This document shows positions 37,323-45,678 of a stretch of DNA of 64,000 nucleotides, piece after piece. This stretch comes from Cutibacterium sp. Lineage in GTDB: Bacteria > Actinomycetota > Actinomycetes > Propionibacteriales > Propionibacteriaceae. Each line of letters opens with the position of its first letter. The stretch's first letter is position 1. Both the position numbers and the translations under genes were made by a program. Location of the stretch: assembly GCF_030525615.1 (NCBI RefSeq), contig NZ_JAUNEJ010000001.1, positions 434,001-498,000 of the forward strand, given 5' to 3'. The notes beneath the pieces are model-generated. The model saw only the letters and a program-made list of their open reading frames with translations, had not been told where the DNA came from and ran no database searches.

Positions 37323-38393
37323 TCATGCGTGTGGGGTGGGGCCTCCGAACATAATCTCGTCCCACGACGGGATCGACGCACGCTTGGACTTGCGAGGCTT
37401 GCGCTTCTTACGTGGCTGCTCGTTCTCCTCAACAAGGGCGTCCTGCTGAGGCTCGTCGTTGTTGTCCTGGTGTCCAGCCCTCTTGGATTTCGAGGTGCCG
37501 GAGGATTTCGAGGTATTCGTGGACTTCGATGTGCGAGAGGTCTTCTTCTTAGCGGTGGTGTCCTTCTCGGTTTCTGGTTTAGGCGTAGGGGAAAGGGAAG
37601 TCTCGGGGGTGCGCTCGTTCTCGTTGGGCTGGGGGTCGGTTTGGTCGTCCTGAGACCCATCGGGGGTTTGAGCTTCCGGGGAGGAGCTTGGGTCGACAAC
37701 TGGCGTGTCCAGGCCCTCGTAAATGTTGACCGAATCTTCCTGGAATCCAGCCAGCATTTCGTAGAGCATATCCATGTCGTCGGGGGAGGAGGGGATGAAG
37801 TCGTAGACCCCGTCGTGCTTGGTCATCCCTGCGACGGCGTCCGGGTCAGCGGGACGCTGCGGCCGATTACTCACTGCGCGGACGATGGCCAACTCATCGT
37901 TGAGATCCAGCGTGGGCTCCTGATCGGGATCGGGCACGCCGGCAGGCAATGGTTCGGCTGGGGCAGGAGAGCGATCGTTGACGAGCCAGCGTGCGCCGGC
38001 GTCCTCAGGGGAGGTGTGGCGGCCTTTGAGGTCGAAGCGGAACGTGGCCTCGCTTGGCGCGCCCTCCTCAGTTTCGGGCCACGTAGCCTCGAGAGCCCAA
38101 GTGCGGTCTTCGTGACGCCACGACCGCCAGGAGATCTTCTCGTCGGGAATCGAATTAGCCTTGGCAACTCGGGAAATGACGGCCCCCAGAGAGCGATGCG
38201 ACCCGGGCGCACCGGCGCGGCGGACCGGGCACGTCATGGCAACCTCGATGATGTGGTCCAACTCTGCGAGGACTGGTATGGCGAAGGGCTCCACCTGATC
38301 GACGCCGACGCCCGCCTCAGCGGCCACCTCCTCGACAGTGGCCCCGGAACGAATCCGCGACTGAATCTCGCGCGGGCTCAGAGCGCTGTCCAT
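37323..38393 (-). CDS. sepH: Septation protein SepH (DUF3071)
   Basis: A 356-residue actinobacterial cell-division protein; Streptomyces and mycobacterial SepH stimulate FtsZ assembly. The HTH-like part is at the very start (LSPREIQSRIRSGATVEEVA), then the conserved WRSWRHEDRTWALEATW. A long D/P/T-rich and K/S/T-rich linker leads to the conserved tail RASIPSWDEIMFG. SepH usually has about 70 residues of beta structure before the HTH. Here no start upstream in frame restores it, so the protein looks shorter at the N-terminus or the start is misread by a frameshift. Next to DUF4193 as in other Actinobacteria. Confidence 0.85.
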   Translation of the reverse strand: MDSALSPREIQSRIRSGATVEEVAAEAGVGVDQVEPFAIPVLAELDHIIEVAMTCPVRRAGAPGSHRSLGAVISRVAKANSIPDEKISWRSWRHEDRTWALEATWPETEEGAPSEATFRFDLKGRHTSPEDAGARWLVNDRSPAPAEPLPAGVPDPDQEPTLDLNDELAIVRAVSNRPQRPADPDAVAGMTKHDGVYDFIPSSPDDMDMLYEMLAGFQEDSVNIYEGLDTPVVDPSSSPEAQTPDGSQDDQTDPQPNENERTPETSLSPTPKPETEKDTTAKKKTSRTSKSTNTSKSSGTSKSKRAGHQDNNDEPQQDALVEENEQPRKKRKPRKSKRASIPSWDEIMFGGPTPHA

Positions 38394-38578
38394 CGTCCAC
38401 CTTTCCTCCCGACTTGGAGTACCAACTTACCGCCTTCGGGCGTGATGGTACCGCCCTGATGACCAGGTCTGCTGTTTCTCAGTTTGACAGGTGTGATACA
38501 CAAGGGGGCGAATGTTATGCCGTCGCAGCTTGCGGTATGCGAGTTGTCGACGTTTCGAGTCCTTACTGGAAGGTGACT

Positions 38579-38875
38579 ATGGCTACCGATTACGACGCTC
38601 CGCGCAAGACTGATGAGGACGTCAGTGAGGACTCCATTGAGGAGCTCAAGAATCAGCGCAACGATAAGAACTCCGGAAAGGTCGACGAGGACGAGGTCGA
38701 AGCCGCTGAGGCTTTTGAACTCCCTGGTGCCGACCTGTCTCACGAGGAGCTGACTGTTCGGGTGCTGCCTCGCCAGTCCGGCGAGTTCACCTGCGCGTCC
38801 TGCTTCCTCGTGAAGGGACGCTCCCAGCTGGCTGAGGAGCGTGACGGTCAGTACTACTGCGTCGATTGCGTCTGA
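38579..38875 (+). CDS. DUF4193 zinc-ribbon protein
   Basis: A 98-residue acidic protein. The N-terminal half is charged (DEDVSEDSIEELKNQRND); the C-terminus has a four-cysteine ribbon, FTCASCFLVKGRS then YYCVDCV. The family is highly conserved in Actinobacteria and lies next to sepH and dut as here; its role is unknown. ATG 38579 (MATDYDAPRKTDED) follows GGAAGG and matches family N-termini, so the longer frame is rejected. Confidence 0.88.
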   Translation: MATDYDAPRKTDEDVSEDSIEELKNQRNDKNSGKVDEDEVEAAEAFELPGADLSHEELTVRVLPRQSGEFTCASCFLVKGRSQLAEERDGQYYCVDCV

Positions 38876-38891
38876 TTCTCCCGCTGACATG

Positions 38892-38927
38892 AACGGACCT
38901 TCGTCTTGATGAAGACGAAGGTCCGTT
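38892..38927. terminator. Bidirectional terminator between DUF4193 and DUF4235 genes
   Basis: A perfect 16-bp stem (AACGGACCTTCGTCTT with AAGACGAAGGTCCGTT) and a GATG loop, placed between two convergent genes. Confidence 0.85.
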
Positions 38928-38976
38928 GTCATTGGGGTGTCTTAGCGCGCCGTTGTCTTGTGAACGGGTGAGACTC

Positions 38977-39267
38977 TCAGTCGTCCTTGAGGTTCTTGCC
39001 GGTGATGGGGTTGACCGAGCTGAACTTCATCCAACGCTTGTTGACGAAGCGGTGCATGAGCAGCTGAGACCCAGCGATCCCTATGCCGCTGGCCAACGCC
39101 CACGAGAGCGCTTTCGTGGTCGACACCTCAGGGTCATCGGGCTGGGGAGTGTCATCGTCGCCAGTCACGAACTTCCACACGCCTTCGACAACTTTCTGGC
39201 TGACGATGGTGGTGACAGTGCCGAGAGCTGCCGCGTAAATCTTCCACAGGATCTTTTCTGGGATCAT
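38977..39267 (-). CDS. DUF4235 small membrane protein
   Basis: A 96-residue protein with a hydrophobic N-terminal segment (KILWKIYAAALGTVTTIVSQ) and a second one (ALSWALASGIGIAGSQLLM), the layout of DUF4235, found across Actinobacteria. ATG 39267 is preferred; the 33 extra codons of the longer frame are Arg/Ser-rich and overlap the neighbour. Function unknown. Confidence 0.8.
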   Translation of the reverse strand: MIPEKILWKIYAAALGTVTTIVSQKVVEGVWKFVTGDDDTPQPDDPEVSTTKALSWALASGIGIAGSQLLMHRFVNKRWMKFSSVNPITGKNLKDD

Positions 39268-39308
39268 GATGTCATCATATTGCGTGCCGAGCCGTCGACT
39301 AGGCTGTG

Positions 39309-39866
39309 ATGGTGAATTCCCCCCGCCCCTCCGGATCCATCGTCTACTCCGAAAGACTTTGGGCATCGTTGTCGTGGTGGCTCATCGGCGCTGCCTTAGC
39401 CCTCTCGCTCATCGTCGCGATCGGCGCGTGGACGAGTCCGACTATCGGGATCATCGTGGCAGTCATCATCGTGTCGCTGATCGTGGCCGCTTTCGCCATA
39501 GCTGGAAAGGCACGCATCGTCGTTACGGAGGATGGGTTTGGGGCAGGACGCTCCTTTATCGAGTGGCGGTGGATCGACCGAGTACGCGGTATGGACCCCG
39601 AGACGATGGCTTCCGTGATGCACTCCAGCCATCAGGTCGGGTGTTTCCTCCTCACGCGGCCTTGGATCAAGTCTGGGCTGGTGTTGAGACTTGCCGATCC
39701 GGCTGACCCCCATCAAGCTTGGATCGTCAGTACTCGTCACCCCGACACATTGGCCGCTATCGTGTCCGAGTACGTAACGGCGCCGGATCTGGCTCCTGCG
39801 TCCTCCGAGCGTGTTCCGTACGACTCTCGTGGTGATTCTCGTGACGAGGAGGACAACCGTGGCTGA
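39309..39866 (+). CDS. DUF3093 membrane protein
   Basis: A 185-residue protein with two N-terminal membrane helices (about 22-70) and a cytosolic C-terminal domain (IVVTEDGFGAGRSFIEWRWI; FLLTRPWIKSGLVLRL). This matches DUF3093, regularly found just before dut in Actinobacteria. The stop overlaps the dut start by 8 bases. Start at ATG 39309, or GTG 39306. Function unknown. Confidence 0.83.
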   Translation: MVNSPRPSGSIVYSERLWASLSWWLIGAALALSLIVAIGAWTSPTIGIIVAVIIVSLIVAAFAIAGKARIVVTEDGFGAGRSFIEWRWIDRVRGMDPETMASVMHSSHQVGCFLLTRPWIKSGLVLRLADPADPHQAWIVSTRHPDTLAAIVSEYVTAPDLAPASSERVPYDSRGDSRDEEDNRG

Positions 39867-40317
39867 CATCATCGTGCCAACTGTGGCGGAGCCTGAGGCT
39901 GTGCCCCGCTATGCCATGCCTGGAGACGCGGGGGCCGATCTCACCTGCCGCCACGATGTTGACCTCGCTCCGGGGGAGCGGGCCATGGTCGATACGGGAG
40001 TGCGTATTGCGTTGCCAGATGGCTATGTCGGGCTGGTGAACCCACGCTCTGGCCTGGCCGTTCGTTACGGGTTGTCGATCGTCAACACTCCAGGAATCAT
40101 CGATTCTGGGTACCGTGGCCAGCTGAGGGTGCTACTGGTCAATACCGATCCCGAGCAATCGGTTCATCTGGACGCAGGGTCCCGGATAGCGCAGCTGGTC
40201 GTCGTCCCCGTGGCACATGCAGTATTCCAACCGGTCGATGATTTGGACGAGACTGAACGTGGGCAGAGCGGGTATGGGTCGACTGGCGTTTCTGGTACGC
40301 CTCCCGCAGACGGATAG
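39859..40317 (+). CDS. dut: Deoxyuridine 5'-triphosphate nucleotidohydrolase (dUTPase)
   Basis: A 152-residue homotrimeric dUTPase that makes dUMP and keeps uracil out of DNA. The five motifs are visible: AGADLTCRHDVDLAPG, NPRSGLAVRYG, NTPGIIDSGYRGQL, GSRIAQLVVVP and the C-terminal RGQSGYGSTGV. GTG 39859 has GAGGAGG before it and overlaps the DUF3093 gene, so the two are translationally coupled. Confidence 0.95.
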   Translation: MADIIVPTVAEPEAVPRYAMPGDAGADLTCRHDVDLAPGERAMVDTGVRIALPDGYVGLVNPRSGLAVRYGLSIVNTPGIIDSGYRGQLRVLLVNTDPEQSVHLDAGSRIAQLVVVPVAHAVFQPVDDLDETERGQSGYGSTGVSGTPPADG

Positions 40318-40360
40318 ACTGCATTCGTTGACACCACAGTGTCGGTCGAGGAAGGACACA

Positions 40361-41092
40361 ATGTTCGGTCGCAAAAAGCGCAAGGCCGTCGAGACGGACG
40401 AGGCCATCGACGAGAAGCTCGAGACCACCCAGATAGTTCCCGACGCCCCCGAGGCCGAGGAGACCACTAAGCAGGAAGAGCCTAGCGAGGAGAAAGACGC
40501 CTCCGCCTACCAGATCAACCTCGACCGCGAGGACGGACCTTTTGACATCGAAGAGGTTGACCTTGATGCCGACGATGTCGACCGCTTGGATTTCGGCTCC
40601 CTCATTGTCACCCCGTTCAAGAACATGCAAATGCAGATCCAATTGGATCAAACTTCTGGTGCGGTGCAGAGTCTTCTCGTTGTCCAGGGCAACTCCGCTA
40701 TTGAGGTGGCTCTCTTTGCAGCCCCAGCCTCGACCCTCATGATTGACGAGGTTCACGAGGAGATGGTTCGTGGCACCGCTGCCCAGGGTGGCGAGGCCAA
40801 TGTCGGCAACGGCCCGATGGGTGCCGAACTACGTCGCATTGTCCCCATGAAGGGGCCCAACGGCGAGGACGGCTACCACGTCTCTCGCACCTGGCTGGCC
40901 CAAGGCCCTCGCTGGCTGCTGCGCGGTGTGCTCATGGGGGAATCGGCTATTGGCGAAAAGCTCGACGCCACCGGTCAATTGCTGCTGGAGTTCTTCTGCA
41001 ACCTCGTGGTGCGTCGGGACAACAGCCCGCGCGTTCCTGGCGATGTCATCCCGCTGAAGGTCCCTGAGGATTTGCGCCCGGAGGAGTCCTGA
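40361..41092 (+). CDS. DUF3710 family protein
   Basis: A 243-residue acidic cytosolic protein. A charged N-terminal stretch of 55 residues leads into the conserved core (GPFDIEEVDLDADDVDRLDF, then RTWLAQGPRWLLRGV and FCNLVVRRDNSPRVPGD). It is an Actinobacteria-wide family of unknown function, always near dut. Good GAGGAAGG before ATG 40361. The OB-fold gene begins 2 bases after its stop. Confidence 0.86.
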   Translation: MFGRKKRKAVETDEAIDEKLETTQIVPDAPEAEETTKQEEPSEEKDASAYQINLDREDGPFDIEEVDLDADDVDRLDFGSLIVTPFKNMQMQIQLDQTSGAVQSLLVVQGNSAIEVALFAAPASTLMIDEVHEEMVRGTAAQGGEANVGNGPMGAELRRIVPMKGPNGEDGYHVSRTWLAQGPRWLLRGVLMGESAIGEKLDATGQLLLEFFCNLVVRRDNSPRVPGDVIPLKVPEDLRPEES

Positions 41093-41094
41093 TT

Positions 41095-41487
41095 ATGGTC
41101 GAAGGCACCGACCCTCGCGCCCCTCGCGAGTCGATGCTTCGGCGGGTCCTGCACCGGGTTACGGCGTCCAACGAGGACCTTGCCGATGACGACCTGCAAC
41201 GTTCCAGTATTAATGCTGGGGTTTCGACGATCGGCGCAGCCAAGTTGCGTACCCGTGCGTCCCTCCAAGGGCGAATTGACGTGCTGACCCTTAACCCGCG
41301 TGGCACAAACCGCTGGCTTGAAGCAGAGCTGCGCGACGGCACCGGTGCGGTGACGTTGATTTGGATGGGGCGACGCAGGATTCCCGGGCTGCGTGCTGGA
41401 CGAAGGATCAAGGTTGAGGGGATGATAACCGAGGCTAATGGGCGTCGGGTGATCTACAACCCGAGGTACACCATCCTTCCTGAGTGA
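41095..41487 (+). CDS. OB-fold nucleic-acid-binding protein
   Basis: A 130-residue protein whose residues 50-128 form an OB-fold like that of single-strand or tRNA-binding domains (RASLQGRIDVLTLNPRG, LTLIWMGRRRIPGLRAGRR-type core, ANGRRVIYNPRYTIL). The N-terminal 45 residues look helical. It completes the dut-DUF3710-OB unit. Binding partner unknown. Confidence 0.82.
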   Translation: MVEGTDPRAPRESMLRRVLHRVTASNEDLADDDLQRSSINAGVSTIGAAKLRTRASLQGRIDVLTLNPRGTNRWLEAELRDGTGAVTLIWMGRRRIPGLRAGRRIKVEGMITEANGRRVIYNPRYTILPE

Positions 41488-41844
41488 GTCGAACCTTCCT
41501 GGGCGAGTCGGAATTGTCGACGAGCTATCTCAGAAAGATGGTGGAGTTTGCGGCCTGCCTCGTGGTGAGGTTGTGTGATTCCGGAGGAGCATATTTCGTA
41601 TAGGAGACGACCCCTTCCCCTCATCCCTACGCCAACGTCAGGATGCACTCGACAATCACCATCGCGGTCGTTCGGTGGATGGCTGGCTGTCCCGCTGTCA
41701 CACGTGGCAACAGCGGCGATTACCGAAGCGGGTGTGAAGAGAATGAGGGGATGGAAGATAGGTGGTGACGCAATCCACCCCCGCAGTCAGCGCAGTCTGG
41801 GGTCGTTCAGCACACTCCGGGGACGCGGGGTATGAGAATCCGGA
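41488..41844. other. Gene-free stretch between the OB-fold and TrkA genes
   Basis: A 357-base interval between two converging transcription units. In many Actinobacteria a DUF3159 membrane protein gene follows the OB-fold gene. No such frame is seen here, and none of the short frames has family resemblance. Confidence 0.5.
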
Positions 41845-42504
41845 TCAGCGAGGTGCCAGCAAATCGACCAGATCAGGCTCGTAGTTTGGCGAGACCATGA
41901 ACAGCAGCTCGTCGCCAGCCTCCAGAGCGGCCTCACGCTCTGGGGCACGACCCTGGCCGTCACGAATGATGGCAACGAGAACTGCGTCTCCAGGCATCGA
42001 AATGTCGCGGATTCGCTCACCAACACGCGGAGAGCTGTCGGGCAGGGTGAGTTCGACGAGGTTTGCCCGACCCTTTTGGAAGGTGAACAGGTGGACCAAC
42101 TCGCCGACGGTCACAGCCTCCTCAACCAAAGCCGCTATCAGTCGCGGAGTCGACACAGCAACGTCGACTCCCCATACCTGGTCGAACATCCACTCGTTAC
42201 CTGGATGATTCACTCGAGCCACAGTTCTCGGTACACCGAATTCCGTCTTGGCGAGCAGTGAGTGGACCAGATTGACCTTGTCATCTCCGCTAGCTGAAAT
42301 GGCGATGTCGCAGTTGTCGAGGTGGGCCTCCTCGAGGGCAGACAGCTCACAGGCGTCGGCGCAAAGCCACTCAGCCTCCGGGACGGTGTCTGGTTCGATG
42401 GCCTTGGGGTTCTTGTCGATAAGTAAGATGTGATGCCCATGGGCGGTGAGCTCACGGGCAATGGACCGGCCGACGTTACCGGCTCCAACGATGACGATTC
42501 TCAC
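41845..42504 (-). CDS. TrkA-type potassium-uptake regulatory protein (RCK)
   Basis: A 219-residue cytosolic regulator. RCK_N Rossmann domain starts with IVIVGAGNVGRSIARELTAHG (NAD/ATP-binding glycines) and LLIDKNPKA; the RCK_C domain covers about 135-219 (ANLVELTLPDSSPRVGERI). It senses nucleotides or c-di-AMP in related systems and gates K+ transport. Its start is 40 bases after the stop of a second TrkA gene, matching the CeoB/CeoC pair of mycobacteria. Confidence 0.9.
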   Translation of the reverse strand: MRIVIVGAGNVGRSIARELTAHGHHILLIDKNPKAIEPDTVPEAEWLCADACELSALEEAHLDNCDIAISASGDDKVNLVHSLLAKTEFGVPRTVARVNHPGNEWMFDQVWGVDVAVSTPRLIAALVEEAVTVGELVHLFTFQKGRANLVELTLPDSSPRVGERIRDISMPGDAVLVAIIRDGQGRAPEREAALEAGDELLFMVSPNYEPDLVDLLAPR

Positions 42505-42543
42505 GGTTCTCCTTGCCTCAGGTGATCGGCGCTGCGATAGCGA

Positions 42544-43206
42544 TCAACGCTTGACCGGTGGTTTGGCCAGCAAGTCTTCGATTTCGGTGACGCGTTCCAC
42601 CTCGACCGCCGCATAGACAACGTCGCCGTCCTGCAGCAGGGTGGCGCTGTCGGGAACCATGCCTTGGCCAAACCGCAGCAGGAAAGGTAGTGGGGTGTGG
42701 ATGCGGTCCTCGATGGCGGAGATCTTCATCCCGACCCAGTCTGTGTGGGTGTTGACACGAATGAGGCGGACCTGACCGGAAGGGTCACGCCACGCTGGCT
42801 CGGAGCCTTCCGGCATGAGGCTTCGCAGTACTTGGTCGGCAGTCCACCGTACGGTTGCCACTGTGGGGATTCCCAACCGCTCAAATACCTCCGCTCGTCC
42901 CTGGTCGTAAATGCGCGCTACGACGTTATCCAGGCCGAACTCTTCGCGTACGACCCGCGCTGCCAGCACGTTGGCGTTGTCACCGCTAGAGACGGCAGCG
43001 AATCCGTCAGCGTCACGAATACCAGCTTTCTCAAGTACCGAGCGGTCGAATCCAACTCCCTTGACCGTCTTGCCCTTGAAACTGGGCCCAAGTCGGCGGA
43101 AAGCGTTGTCGTCAGTGTCGATGACCGACACGTCGTGGCCACGCTTTTCCAACAGGATGGCCAAGCTCGATCCAACTCGGCCACATCCCATAATGACGAT
43201 GTGCAC
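42544..43206 (-). CDS. TrkA-type potassium-uptake regulatory protein (RCK), paralogue
   Basis: A 220-residue RCK protein (HIVIMGCGRVGSSLAILLEK; DTDDNAF; later RLIRVNTHTDWVGMKISAIE). The GTG 43206 start is preceded by AGGAGAGGGG and gives the usual family N-terminus; the longer frame does not. It is first in a two-gene unit with the other TrkA and divergent from a KimA-like permease, so the three probably form one potassium-transport system. Confidence 0.9.
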   Translation of the reverse strand: MHIVIMGCGRVGSSLAILLEKRGHDVSVIDTDDNAFRRLGPSFKGKTVKGVGFDRSVLEKAGIRDADGFAAVSSGDNANVLAARVVREEFGLDNVVARIYDQGRAEVFERLGIPTVATVRWTADQVLRSLMPEGSEPAWRDPSGQVRLIRVNTHTDWVGMKISAIEDRIHTPLPFLLRFGQGMVPDSATLLQDGDVVYAAVEVERVTEIEDLLAKPPVKR

Positions 43207-43374
43207 GTGACCCCTCTCCTGGGTGGTAGTGACACCCATCCGTGTCATGGTTGTCGTTGCTATTGTGCCGCGTTCTGGTCTTTATGTCTCATTCGCGGGC
43301 AATCGTTGCCCTGACGATCATTGCGGTCAGCGACAAGGTGCCAATGATGCCTTCGGTAAGTAGAGTTGCCCGCC

Positions 43375-45399
43375 GTGAAGGTTTTCCAAACCGTCAAGAG
43401 GGTGCTCATTGGGCGCAAACTTGAGAGCAGTGCTCTCGGTGAGACTCTCCTGCCGAAACGGATTGCATTGCCGGTGTTCGCCTCTGACGCTTTGTCCAGC
43501 GTGGCGTACGCCCCTGACGAGATCCTCATTACCCTGTCGTTGGCAGGTGCTGCCGGGTTTGCGTTTTCCTGGAAGATTGGTATCGCCGTCGCCCTCGTCA
43601 TGCTCATCGTCGTGATGAGCTACCGTCAGACGGTTCATGCGTACCCATCTGGCGGCGGTGATTACGAGGTCGCGACAGACAACCTCAGTCCGCAGTTCGG
43701 GCTGGTTGTCGCCAGTGCCCTTCTTGTTGACTACGTCTTAACGGTGGCCGTGTCGGTGTCGTCGGGCATTCAGAATGCCGAGGCGATGATCCCTGGCCTA
43801 GCGGGGCACGAAGGTGTGGCAGCGGCCGTCGTTATCGCGATTCTGACCGGAATGAACTTGCGGGGCGTCAGAGAGTCGGGAACCTTCTTTGCGGTACCCA
43901 CCTATGCCTTCATGATCTCCGTGATATGCATGGTTATTTGGGGTTTGACCAGGGTATTCGTCCTTGGGGACAATCTACGCGCTCCGACAGCCGATTACAC
44001 CGTTGTCGGAGCTCCGAAGTACAGCGAACTGGTTGGCGTCGCTTTTGTGATCCTCATGGCGCGTACCTTCTCCTCAGGCTGTGCCGCACTAACTGGCGTC
44101 GAGGCCATCTCCAACGGGGTGCCGTCTTTCCGTAAACCGAAGTCGAAAAACGCCGCTACCACCCTAGCAATGCTCGGAGGAATCGCCGTCTCCATGCTCA
44201 TGAGCATTCTCGTCCTGGCCAACGTCACCGGTGTCAAGATGTTTGACACGACAGGGGAGTCCCACCTCGTTGACACCGAAGGAAATGTCGTCACTGAACA
44301 AGTGACGGTGGTCGGCCAGTTGGCTCGCACCGTTTTCTACGATTCCTTCAAGCCGGGCTTCTACATCATGATCGTCTGCACGATGGTAATCCTGTTTTTG
44401 GCCGCCAATACTGCTTTCAACGGTTTCCCGGTGTTGGGTTCGATCCTTGCTCGTGACGGTTTCCTGCCCCGGCGTCTGCACACTCGTGGTGACCGTCTGG
44501 CATACTCCAACGGCATTCTGACGCTGGCCATCGGTGCCATCATCCTGGTGTTGGTCTTCAATGCCTCAGTGTCGGCATTGATTCAGTTGTACGTCGTCGG
44601 CGTCTTCATTTCTTTTACGGTGAGTCAGGCGGGCATGATGCGCCACTGGACCCGCTTGCTGCGCACCGACTCTTCGGCCTCGGCCAAGGAGCGTCGCAAG
44701 TGGAAGCACTCCAGGATTATCAACGGTATCGGCCTGGTGGGAACTGGCGTCGTCCTTATCATCATCCTGGCGTCGAAATTCATCCACGGTGCTTACCTCG
44801 CGCTGATCGCCATGGCCGTGGTCTACATGTTGATGACGGGTATCAAGAAGCACTACGATTCGGTGGCTCAAGAATTGGAACTCAACGGGCCATCCGATCG
44901 TGCCCTGCCCTCGCGTGTGCACGCGGTCATCATGATCTCAGACCTCAACAAGCCGACAATGAGGGCGATTCAATTCGCCAAAGTCACCGTGCCGACCTTC
45001 CTGGAAGCGGTCATCGTTGACGTCGACCCTGACGCTACAGAACGTCTGCTGGAGCGCTGGGATGAAGAGGACATTGACATCCCTCTGCGGATCATCGCCT
45101 CTCCGTATCGTGAGATCACCAACCCCTTCATTGACCATGTTCGTCGTATCCGCAGCGAGAACCCGCGAGACATGGTTGAGGTGTTCATCCCTGAGTACGT
45201 TGTTGGGCACTGGTGGGAACATCTCCTTCACAATCAGACGGCCTTGGTGGTGCGAGCCCGCCTGCACTTCATGCCGGGTGTGCTCATCTCTTCGGTGCCG
45301 TACCAATTGCGCAGTTCGGAGATTCGCGAGAAACGGTGGAAGCGCAATGACCCGCGTTCCTGGCGCGATCCGGGCGCAACGATCACCCCGCGTCACTGA
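43375..45399 (+). CDS. APC-superfamily permease, KimA-like (probable K+ importer)
   Basis: A 674-residue membrane protein with about 12 hydrophobic segments and a cytosolic C-terminal domain (about 490-674). SSVAYAPDEILITL near residue 40 and YRQTVHAYPSGGGDYEVATD near 85 match the KimA/YdaO potassium-proton symporters, which belong to the amino-acid permease superfamily and are shut off by c-di-AMP. The divergent pair of RCK genes supports a K+ role, although many databases call these amino-acid permeases. GTG 43375 is likely; TTG 43366 would add three residues. A hairpin follows the stop. Confidence 0.82.
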   Translation: MKVFQTVKRVLIGRKLESSALGETLLPKRIALPVFASDALSSVAYAPDEILITLSLAGAAGFAFSWKIGIAVALVMLIVVMSYRQTVHAYPSGGGDYEVATDNLSPQFGLVVASALLVDYVLTVAVSVSSGIQNAEAMIPGLAGHEGVAAAVVIAILTGMNLRGVRESGTFFAVPTYAFMISVICMVIWGLTRVFVLGDNLRAPTADYTVVGAPKYSELVGVAFVILMARTFSSGCAALTGVEAISNGVPSFRKPKSKNAATTLAMLGGIAVSMLMSILVLANVTGVKMFDTTGESHLVDTEGNVVTEQVTVVGQLARTVFYDSFKPGFYIMIVCTMVILFLAANTAFNGFPVLGSILARDGFLPRRLHTRGDRLAYSNGILTLAIGAIILVLVFNASVSALIQLYVVGVFISFTVSQAGMMRHWTRLLRTDSSASAKERRKWKHSRIINGIGLVGTGVVLIIILASKFIHGAYLALIAMAVVYMLMTGIKKHYDSVAQELELNGPSDRALPSRVHAVIMISDLNKPTMRAIQFAKVTVPTFLEAVIVDVDPDATERLLERWDEEDIDIPLRIIASPYREITNPFIDHVRRIRSENPRDMVEVFIPEYVVGHWWEHLLHNQTALVVRARLHFMPGVLISSVPYQLRSSEIREKRWKRNDPRSWRDPGATITPRH

Positions 45400-45414
45400 C
45401 GGTCGGGGGTCTGC

Positions 45415-45448
45415 AGTTGCGCCACGTCTGCGCAAAGTTGGCGCAACT
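45415..45448 (+). terminator. Hairpin after the KimA-like gene
   Basis: A 9-bp stem (AGTTGCGCC with GGCGCAACT) around a 16-base loop, 16 bases after the stop codon. It lacks a T-tract. Confidence 0.45.
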
Positions 45449-45478
45449 GAAGTGCTGGGGGAGAGTGACTGCACATAA

Positions 45479-45557
45479 GTGAGGGTGTAGACGGGTATGA
45501 GTGTGCCGGCGTCCGCAGTTTGTATCCGGTCAATCACGTCGTCAACTACACCCTCAC
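45479..45557. repeat. 12-bp inverted repeat upstream of the RNA methyltransferase gene
   Basis: GTGAGGGTGTAG at 45479-45490 and CTACACCCTCAC at 45546-45557 are perfect complements, 55 bases apart, between the permease and the methyltransferase gene. Could be a long-range stem or paired operator halves. Confidence 0.4.
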
Positions 45558-45678
45558 GTGTGAAGCACGGCCAGACCGTCCGCTTGCTGCGAACGTCACC
45601 AGCCATAACGAGGTTTTTAGCCCGTCAATGCCCTAGTCGCAAGGAAATGGTGCCACTGAGGGTCTTAAACTTGGGCGG

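Noticed and set aside
37296..38459. 387-codon plus-strand frame
   Set aside because: Antisense to sepH; its composition reflects the low-complexity linker of SepH.
43207..43374. Possible c-di-AMP (ydaO-type) riboswitch before the KimA-like gene
   Set aside because: The divergent gap of under 170 bases is too short and shows none of the expected conserved segments.
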